A stretch of DNA of 64,000 nt from NCBI RefSeq assembly GCF_007655135.1, contig NC_045129.1, positions 21,736,274 to 21,800,273 of the forward strand. The letters are read 5' to 3'. The stretch is from Punica granatum (Eukaryota; Streptophyta; Magnoliopsida; Myrtales; Lythraceae). The notes beneath the pieces are model-generated. The model worked only from the letters and a program-made list of their open reading frames with translations. It searched no databases and had not been told where the DNA came from. This document shows, one piece after another, positions 56,390-64,000 of the stretch. How positions within the stretch are numbered: position 1 is the first letter of the stretch; the number at the start of each line of letters is the position of its first letter. The position numbers and the translations under genes were made by a program.

Positions 56390-56645
56390 CATATCGTCCT
56401 ACAGTGCTTCAGTGATTCGGTGATGAATAGCGCTTCAGTGCCGGCTCCGCTGTTTTCGGGGTTCTTTGCCTGTAAGTTCTTCCGGCTGCTCTCTTCTGCT
56501 TTTCTAATGGACCCAGCTCTTCTCCTGTCGTTCATGACTCTGTGATCGCACGTTCACCTTCGATTGCCGAGTGATGAATAACAACCTGGGCTTTGATCGG
56601 GGATTCTCATGTAGGAAGCTGGTGGGCCAAAATGGGGTGCTGACA
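56390..56645 (-). repeat. 3' LTR of element 3, first ~256 bp
   Basis: The plus strand reads to ...GGGGTGCTGACA at 56645, the reverse of an LTR start. Preceded by the right AGCCC copy (56385-56389), it completes the LTR broken by element B. Confidence 0.9.
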
Positions 56646-56692
56646 GCTTGCTTCTCTTTGGTTGCATGCTCGGTTAGAGGATGTAGCCAAAG
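56646..56692 (-). other. PPT and pre-LTR stem of element 3
   Basis: On the minus strand, CTTTGG (56692-56687) and CCAAAG (56661-56656) precede AGAAGCAAGC and the LTR. The G-run of the PPT is partly changed to A compared with element 1. Confidence 0.75.
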
Positions 56693-56789
56693 ACCATAAT
56701 AAGCACCCCCTTTTTCGGCCCGGCGACAGCTCTGATACCATTTCCCCCCCATGGCTGCTCGTACCTTGCTTGGACATGTCGGGATATTG

Positions 56790-57300
56790 CGCTGGAAATT
56801 AAGATCGGGATGGACCCGAAAGAAACCAGGATAGACCTGAACAAGGAATTTAAAGCCGGGATGGACCCGAAGGAGCCAAGATAGACCTGAACAAGGAATT
56901 TAAAGCCGGGATGGACCCGAAGGAGACGGGATGGACCCGAAGGGGCCAGGATAGACCTGAACAGAAATTTAAAGCCGGGATGGACCCGAAGGGGCCGGGA
57001 TAGACCTGAACAGAAATTTAAAGCCGGGATGGACTCGAAGGGGCCGGGATAGACCTGAACAGAAATTTAAAGCCGGGATGGACCCGAAGGAGCCAGGATA
57101 GACCTGAACAGAAATTTAAAGCCGAGATGGATCCGAAGGAGCCAGGATAGACTTGAACAGAAATTTAAAGCCGAGATGGATCCGAAGAAGCCATGATAGA
57201 CCTGAACAGAAATTTAAAGCCGGGATGGACCCGTAGGAGCCATGATAGACCTGAATAGAAATTTAAAGCCGGGATGGACCCGACGGAGAATTTAAAAACT
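56790..57300 (-). repeat. Tandem array, 49-bp unit, element 3
   Basis: The plus-strand unit combines AAATTTAAAGCCGGGATGG, ACCCGAAGGRGCCAGGATAG and ACCTGAACAG. Starts at 56964, 57013, 57062 and 57111 give a 49-bp period. The minus strand holds CAGG-TCTAT-CCTG and CGGG-TCCAT-CCCG stems, as in element 2's 43-bp array, but with a different spacer. Confidence 0.9.
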
Positions 57301-57930
57301 GGGACAAACCCGAGACACTTGCTCGGGGATCGTGTAAAGCGTCAGGCGACGTGGTTTGTTTGGCATTTGGTCTGGACCACCTTATGCACGGTGACTGATG
57401 GTGACCTCCTATTGTTGTCCTCCTTTGAACACCGTTGGTTTGGGCGGTGTGGCGCATCCCTCGACGATTTTCGGTGCCTCGAGAACATGGCTTGCCGCGT
57501 GAGTCAGACATGAAGCCGTCGGTGGGGAGCATCCCTTGGGGTTCCTGATCGTACCTGTACGTGGGAAAGAGAAGCCTACAAAGGATGTCAGCCGCGTGAA
57601 ATCGTTTAGACTACGACGCGTAAAGGAATCTATGTAAAGATGTGTTGGGGACATGATATCGGTGGCCATTTGAAGGCGGCCGTGTCCCTATCAGAGAATA
57701 GCTTTTCTGAGACGGATAACCCGTAGAATTATGTGTATAAAGGTAATGGGAGGGATCTTATGGGATCCTCCAGATCAAGGATACGTCGATTCGACCCCAT
57801 TCCGGGGCGAGTCTCGAGCTTGGAGAGTCGAAGAGAGTTTGCTTGCGTCGGAAAATGCTGAACCACTACTCGGTGTAGCTCCACGGAGAAGTGTCGCTGT
57901 TCTTTCGTGGTCAAGCCGACATTGTCCCCT
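57301..57930 (-). other. 3' noncoding tail of element 3, non-repetitive part
   Basis: Reverse homologue of 26151-26739 and 13706-14000. No gene is supported. Confidence 0.6.
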
Positions 57931-57933
57931 AAC

Positions 57934-58222
57934 TTTTGCCTAGGCCGCAAGACGCGTGATAACCTAGCGGGGTATTTTATTTGATTTTTTCACATGAATG
58001 TTCATCTTTTGCTACGATCCCCCGTGTTTGGGGGAGATCGCACCCCTCGGGCCCTCTAACTTTTGCCTAGGCCGCCTCGAAGAGGTTTTCGACCTAGCGA
58101 GGAAATGATTTATGCTCTCCTTTTGCCGCGACCCCCCTTTGCGGGATTTTAAGTCGTGCCACTCGTTCCCTTGCTTTTGCCTAGGCTGCCTCGAAGAGGT
58201 TTTCGACCTAGCGGGAGATTAT
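57934..58222 (-). repeat. CTAGG...CCTAG hairpin units of element 3
   Basis: Three units at 57934-57972, 58058-58098 and 58171-58222 on the minus strand, in the same order after integrase as in elements 1 and 2. Confidence 0.8.
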
Positions 58223-58346
58223 TTTTCTCTCAAGAAGGTTTTATATTTGGACAAATGGCGGGAGTTGGTATCCGCTCATGTGAACGGGAATGTTTTACAA
58301 ATGAAACGGGCGCGAGACCCGGCGAATGAAAAGCGAACACAAGTGC

Positions 58347-61300
58347 TCAGGGATAGTACTTCTTGATGGCGTCAGCATTGACGGGAAGTGCATTTTCGGT
58401 CCCGTCCATGTCGCTTAAAATAACGGCTCATCCGGAGAAGATCTCTTTGACGACGAAGGGACCGTCGTATTTGTACGAGAACTTCCCTCAAGATTCGGGC
58501 GCGACATGTAAGACCTTTCTCAAGACGAGGTCATCGGGGCTGAACTCTCGGTGACGGACCTTGGCGTTGAATGCTCGAGCCATCCTCTGTTGGTAGCACT
58601 GTCCGTGGCATAGTGCCTTCAGCCTCTTCTCGTCAATGAGGTTTAGTTGTTCGTATCGCTGTTTCGCCCACTCTGCTTCTACAAGTTTGGCCTCGGCAAG
58701 GATCCTCATGGAAGGGATCTCTACTTCGATTGGGAGGACTGCCTCCATGCCATAGACCAGAGAGTACGGGGTGGCCCCGGTTGAAGTCCGTATGGATGTT
58801 CGGTATGCCAAGAGTGCATAGGGGAGCATCTTGTGCCAATCCTTGTAGTTCACCGTCATTTTTTCGATGATCTTCTTGATGTTCTTATTAGCCGCCTCCA
58901 CCGCGCCGTTCATTTGGGGACGGTATGGGGTGGAGTTGCGGTGTCGAATTTTGAATTGTGCACAGAGCTCGTCGATGACCTTGTTGTTCAGGTTCTTGGC
59001 GTTGTCCGTGATAATCGTCGCAAGGACCCCGTACCGGGCAATGACGTCGCTTCTGAGAAAATGGGCCACGGCTTTCGCGGTGACCGACGCGAGAGTGATA
59101 GCCTCGATCCACTTGGTGAAGTAGTCAATCGCCACCTGGATGAACACGTGTCCGTTAGACGCTTTGGGGTTGATCGGGCCAATCACATCCATTCCCCACA
59201 TTGAGAAGGGCCACGGGGCTGTCATAGGGTAGCTCATTGGGCAGCGCCTTGATCTGATCGGCATAAACTTGGCATCGGTGGCAATGCCTAACATACTTTA
59301 CACAATCAGTCTCCATGGTGGACCAATAATAGCCTAAGCGCATAATTTTCTTGGCGAGCATGAGGCCATTCATATGAGGTCCACAATTTCCTCCGTGCAC
59401 TTCTTCCATAAGACGCCGCGATTCGTGTTCGTCGATGCACCGGAGGAGTGTGGAATCAAAGGAGCGGTGGTATAGTATCTTGCTGCTCAGAAAGTAGTGC
59501 ATCGCGAGGCATCTGAGCGTCTTTCGATCGCGGCGATCAGCGAATGGGGGATATTGGCCCGTTTGCAAGAAGTTCCTGATGTCTTCGTACCACGGCTTCG
59601 CTTCAGATGCCTTAATCGTGTTGCAGTGGGCCGGGCCTTTGGCCACTTCGATTTCGAGGGGTTCTATGATGTTCCCCTCTGAGATACTCGCCATATATGC
59701 GAGTGTTGCGAGTGCGTCCGCGAACTGATTCTTCGCGCGTGGAGTGTAGGTGAATGAGATCTTCTCGAAGTTCTTCGCCAACTCCTCAAGATACTCATGG
59801 TATGGGACTAACTTCGCGTCTTTCGTCTTCCATTGCCCCAGCGTTTGGAAGATTGTGAGCATGGAGTCACCGAATACCTCTAACTCCTTCACCTTGAAAT
59901 CGATCGCCGCTGGCAAACCGAGGATGCATGCCTCGTACTCGGCCACGTTGTTGGTACAGGAGAAACCCACTTTCACGGCGACCGTGTAATGGCGCCCGTC
60001 CGGGGATATTAAAACTGCCCCAACTCCTGATCCCACAGAATTGACAGCCCCGTCAAAGTACATCTTCCACGTTGGCTCCTCTTTCTCTTCGTCCACTTGG
60101 AGGATTCCTTCATCCGGGAAGTCCGTGTTAATCGGCGTGTCGTCGTTGATCGGTAATTCTGCTAGGTGGTCGGCAATCGCCTGCCCCTTGACGGACGTGC
60201 GGGGCACATACTCTATGTCGTATTCCGTCAGTTGACAGCGCCATTTTGCGATGTTCCTCATGGAGGAGGGGCTGTCGAGCAAATACCGCAGGGGGTCCAC
60301 TTTTGACAGTAAGCGGATCGTGTGATAGAGCGTGTACTATCGGAGCCTCTGCATGACCCATACCAACGTGCAACACATCTTCTTGATTTCTGGATAATTG
60401 GACTCCCCCTCAATGAACTTCTTGCTCAAGTAGTATATCGCCCTTTCCGTGCGCGTCGACTCGTCTTCTTGCCCTAGCATGCACCCTAAGGATTGTCGGC
60501 GTACCATGAGGTATAAAATGAGGGGTTGATTCGGCACGGGTGGTACCAATATCGGCGGCCGAATTAGGTAGGCCTTGATGGCGTCGAAGGCCTTCTGACA
60601 CTTGCGGTCCCACTCCATCGCTGCATTTTTGCTGAGCAAGCGAAAGAGCGGCTGACACTTATCCGTCAGATTTGCAATGAAGCGTGCAATGTAATTCAAC
60701 CGCCCCAAGAAGCTGCGTACCTCCCGAACCGTCGATGGCGGGGGAAGCTCTTTGATTGCCTTGACTTTGTCCGGATCCACTTCGATGCCGCGCTCACTGA
60801 CCACGAACCCTAGCAGCTTTCCTGATTGGGCACCAAATGTGCATTTTGCCGGATTGAGCCGGAGCTTGTATTCTCTCAAGCGATCGAAAAGGCGCTTCAG
60901 GTTGACAAGGTGGTCGTCTCCCTCTTTGGACTTGGCGATCATGTCATCGATGTATACCTCGACTTCTTTGTGCATCATGTCGTGGAATAGTGTGACCATA
61001 GCCCTCTGATAAGTTGCCCCTGCGTTCTTGAGGCCGAAAGGCATAACGCGGTAGCAAAAGTTCCCCACATCGTGGTGAACGTCGTCTTGAGTTTGTCTTT
61101 TTCGGCCATCCGGATTTGATTGTATCCGGAGAAGCCGTCCATGAAAAAGAACTGGGCATGGCGTGCCGTATTGTCGACTAGGACGTCGATGTGCGGCAGG
61201 GGGAAATTGTCCTTCGGGCTAGCTTTGTTGAGGTCTCGGTAGTCGACGCAAACTCGGACCCTTCCATCCTTCTTTTCTACCGGCACGATGTTCGCCACCC

Positions 61301-61785
61301 ACTCGGAATAGTTGCAGACTTCGAGGAACCCCACATTGATCTGTTTGACGACTTCTTCCTTGATGCGGAGAAGAAGGCTAGCTCGCTGTTGTCGTAACTG
61401 TTGCCGCTTGGGCGGGAATTTCTCGGTGTCGAGTGGAAGGAAGTGCTCGACTATTGAGGGGTCTAAGCCGGGCATGTCGGCATAAGACCAGGCGAAGACC
61501 TCTTGGTATTCCTTCAGGAAGTCGATCATCCGGGTTCGCTGCGTAGGGTCCAGGGCTGTCCCGATCTTCAAGGTGCGGGGCTCTTCTTCGGTGCCCACGT
61601 TGATCTCCTCTGTTGGCTCGACCGAAGTGATTTGATGGTCCTCGAGGCGACGGAAACTCTCTTCTATCTCGGGTACTTGACTGTCCTCGGGGAGCCCTTC
61701 CCCAAAGTATACGGGTTGGGGCTCACCGAGGTGCTCTTGGAATAGGTTCGAATCGAAGTGTCGAGGATTTGGATTCGAGTGGAGC
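58347..61785 (-). pseudogene. pol: Pol of element 3 (RT-RNaseH-aRNaseH-INT), broken
   Basis: Domain order is as in element 1. Lesions in reading order: a one-base loss near 61062 just after the TTMWGTF-type RT stretch, TAG at 60339-60337, a two-base loss near 59230 between the integrase finger and core, TGA at 58490-58488 and TGA at 58430-58428. The RT motif is YIDD. The second RNase H with WKMYFDGAV, NVAEYEA and FADALA is intact in sequence. The integrase core (DVIGP, TDNAK, VEAANK) is present. The frame ends KKYYP then TGA at 58349-58347. Confidence 0.92.
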
Positions 61786-62000
61786 CTGGAAATTCGAGAG
61801 AATTGTCTTAGAAAAAGAATTCATAACGCTATGAAATAGAGAATAAAAGGAGGAGATGAAACGCATGGGAATTCAAAAAGTGCGTGAGAGATTTCATTGA
61901 TAATGTGAATATGAAGCCATAACGGAAACCCCTCTCCCGTTGTGTGGCGTATGGCTTATGTCGACACGCGGGGCACATCTTATACATGGATAAGCCTTAC
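61786..62000 (-). other. Candidate 215-bp intron of element 3
   Basis: The minus strand has GT|GTAAGG at the donor and TTTCTAAGACAATTCTCTC...TTTCCAG|GCTCC at the acceptor. It has the same borders and length as in element 1 and restores the frame between pro and RT. Confidence 0.8.
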
Positions 62001-64000
62001 ACATCGGCAATCACAGCCGAGTAGCGTGGGACTGAGGTCCAGTTGTCAAGCTCCTCATTTTCCTGCGCCAAGTGGATGTGAACCCTTGAAGGAAGCTCCT
62101 CGGTGACGGCGTACACGGCTGACGGAGCGGCAGGAGTGTCGTCGGAGTCCGAGGAAGGGCCGTCAAGGGTGCCCCCGATGGTGTGTGAGGGCTCGGGGAA
62201 GAAGTGCGATAGCGGGGGGACTGGAGAGTCCCGGTTGAGCCTCCCGTAGTATGTGGCGAGGCGATGAAGGTGGTGACCCCTGCGAGCTTCGATGATTTCA
62301 TGACAGGAGGGGCTAAAGCCGAGTCCCCTCCTGCGCTTATACTCTTCGACTTTAATAGGGCGGCTGATCCCTTGTCCGCGCGCCCCGAGGCCGGTGCCGG
62401 GGACGTAATTGTTGAGCAGGAGAACCTTTCCTATCATGCGGTCAGCACGGGACGGTCCATTCTCTCCGTAGTCCCGGATGATGGAGATGGTTTCGAATGA
62501 GTGGAATGGGAGGTTTTCGTCGTCCCCGACGCTAATATAGGGCACTGCCGTCTCCTTGTAGATGGCGTAATCCTCCTCTCTCTTCACCGTAATGAGCTTT
62601 TCTTCGACGATGAACTTCAGCCTTTGGTGCAGAGAAGAGGGGACGGCGCCGGCCGAGTGGATCCAGGGCCTCCCGAGCAACAAGCTGAACGCATTCGGGA
62701 TGTCGAGCACCTGGAACGTGATGCTGAACGAGCATGGGCCAACATCTATGAGGAGGTCGATCTCCCCGTTCATTTCCCTGCGTGAGCCGTCGAAGGCTCG
62801 GACCGCTGTTTTGCTTGGGCGGACTCGGTTGAGGTCCACGTTCATCTGTTTAAGAGTGGTCACCGGGCAAACGTTGAAGGCGGACCCATTGTCAATCATG
62901 ACCCGGCCAATGATGTAGTTGTTGCACTTGCAAACAATGTGCAACGCCCGCGAATGTGACCAACCTTCGGATGGGAGCTCGTCGTCGGAGAACGAGATGG
63001 TGTTGGAGAAGATGGACCCGACGGTCTCCTCTATCCTGTCCGGGGGCGTCCCTTTGGGAACCTGTGCCGAAGTTAGTACCCGGAGGAAGGCTTCTCGGTG
63101 CGGTTCAGAGCCGAGGAGGAGGGTGAGCAATGAGATATGGGCCGGGGACTTGGCCATTTGGTCGACCACTTTGTATTCGCTCGCCTTCACGATCTTCATG
63201 AACGCTTCAACTTCCTCTTCGGTCACTTTCTTAGACGGAAAAGGTGAGCTTTCGGGCGCTGCCCCAACTTCGACGGCGGGCGCCTTCCCTTTGTCCCTGA
63301 CTGCTGGGTTCTCGTACACCCTCCTCGAATGCGTCACCCCCATGACACTGAATTGCTGTTTGACACTCCCGATACTCCCTTCATAGGTCCAGGGGACCTT
63401 GCTGTCTGAGTACGGTTCCCGAGCGGGGATGTCTACGACGAATGGGGCCGGCGAGGGCACATGTCCTGTGAATTCGACCGTGGGTTCCCTGGGGGTGTAG
63501 TCGATCACAATGGGAAGGAGGTCATCCTGTGCATCTTCGTCCCTCCCTGAGACGCACACGGCGATCATGTTGATGGAAGGCCTCGAACTCGGCCTATGGT
63601 CCGGGAGGGGGTTGGCCTGCACATTCGGGGGCCTGACGGCGTTGAAGGTGAGCCTGTTGCTGTCAATCCTCCTCTGGATCTCGTCACGCAACCTCCAACA
63701 ATTGTTGAGAGTATGCCCCTGCGCACCCTGATGATACTCGCAGTGCTTAGACTGATCTTAAGTGGACGGGTCAAAATTCGAGCCTGGGGATATCGGCTGA
63801 ATTTGGTTTCCCGCCAGGAGTTGCCGATATATATGAGAGAGAGGAGCAGGCAGTGGCGTGTATTGTTTGCGGGGTCGGCTCTGCGTGCTGCTGGCCTGCG
63901 ATCCCTGCGCAGTGGGGTTCTGTTGCGCTGGTGGAGGAGCTCTTGACACCGGGGGCCTAGGTTGAGAGGGTTGAGCCGTCGCGGGTGCGTAATGATTGTG
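62001..64000 (-). pseudogene. gag-pro: gag C-terminus and protease of element 3, cut by window edge
   Basis: On the minus strand the frame enters at the window edge in the Pro/Gln-rich region before the zinc knuckle. It meets one TAA (63760-63758, CAA in element 1), then stays open for 564 codons. The knuckle reads CEYHQGAQGHTLNNC (near 63741-63697). The protease has MIDNGSA near 62900 and LLLGRPWI near 62680. The G-patch-like PGTGLGARGQG is near 62390. Unspliced, the frame would end at TAA 61999-61997. Confidence 0.9.

Larger units (their letters stand above)
31298..64000 (-). mobile_element. Element 3: Ogre/Tat-like copy, minus strand, runs off the right edge
   Basis: Read on the minus strand it comprises gag (from the window edge), pro, intron, pol, 3' tail, PPT and 3' LTR. 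The LTR is split by element B: 56645-56385, then 35683-31298. The LTR end TGTGTGCACCC (plus strand) abuts GCATC of element 2's LTR. The 5' LTR, ORF1 and most of gag lie beyond 64000. Confidence 0.9.

Noticed and set aside
56790..57300. Possible CRISPR-like regular repeat array
   Set aside because: Units are directly abutting tandem repeats without unique spacers, in a plant retrotransposon tail.
1..64000. Host plant genes, tRNAs, rRNAs or DNA transposons
   Set aside because: No frame outside the retroelement proteins has a recognisable domain, and all intervals map to LTRs or element interiors.

Overview
The window looks like repeat-rich nuclear DNA of a flowering plant, probably a eudicot. 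I see no host gene, tRNA, rRNA or CRISPR array. Essentially every base belongs to one family of very large Ty3/gypsy LTR retrotransposons. The family has LTRs of about 4.9-5.2 kb, a primer-binding site of the kind I recall for Ogre elements (tRNA-Arg), an extra ORF upstream of gag, a protease domain followed by a G-patch-like segment, a second (archaeal-type) RNase H, and a probable intron between protease and reverse transcriptase. Together these point to the Tat/Ogre lineage. The species cannot be told from the sequence.

The layout is a stack of insertions. (i) The base is element 2 (+ strand): gag end, pro and pol at 20357-25725, a 3' tail to 27923 and a 3' LTR at 27924-31297. (ii) Element 1 (+, 1-20356; first ~1.4 kb of its 5' LTR lies left of the window) appears to sit in the gag zinc-knuckle codons of element 2. 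(iii) Element 3 (- strand, 31298 to beyond 64000) sits in element 2's 3' LTR. (iv) Element B (+, 35684-56384) is a pol-less, non-autonomous relative. It sits in element 3's 3' LTR with a perfect 5-bp target duplication AGCCC. (v) A solo LTR (-, 39589-44522) sits in element B's 5' LTR with a perfect duplication GAGTC. At least three of the four insertions are into LTRs of the same family.

Element 1 is the youngest-looking autonomous copy. Its LTRs are nearly identical and its coding region carries only three nonsense codons and no frameshift. Exon 1 is gag-protease (5961-9622). A 215-bp candidate intron (9623-9837) follows. Exon 2 is RT-RNaseH-aRNaseH-integrase (9838-13279). Joining the two sides restores one reading frame, and the same intron borders recur in the other two pol-bearing copies. 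Elements 2 and 3 are more decayed.

Noncoding parts hold the most interesting signals. Long imperfect hairpins with covarying stems lie in the transcribed part of each LTR. Short hairpins with compensatory changes (CTAGG...CCTAG units) follow the integrase gene. Each copy has its own tandem array upstream of the polypurine tract (33/28, 43, 49 and 28 bp), yet each array encodes short hairpins. A near-identical leader block is shared by the autonomous and pol-less elements, which suggests trans-mobilisation.
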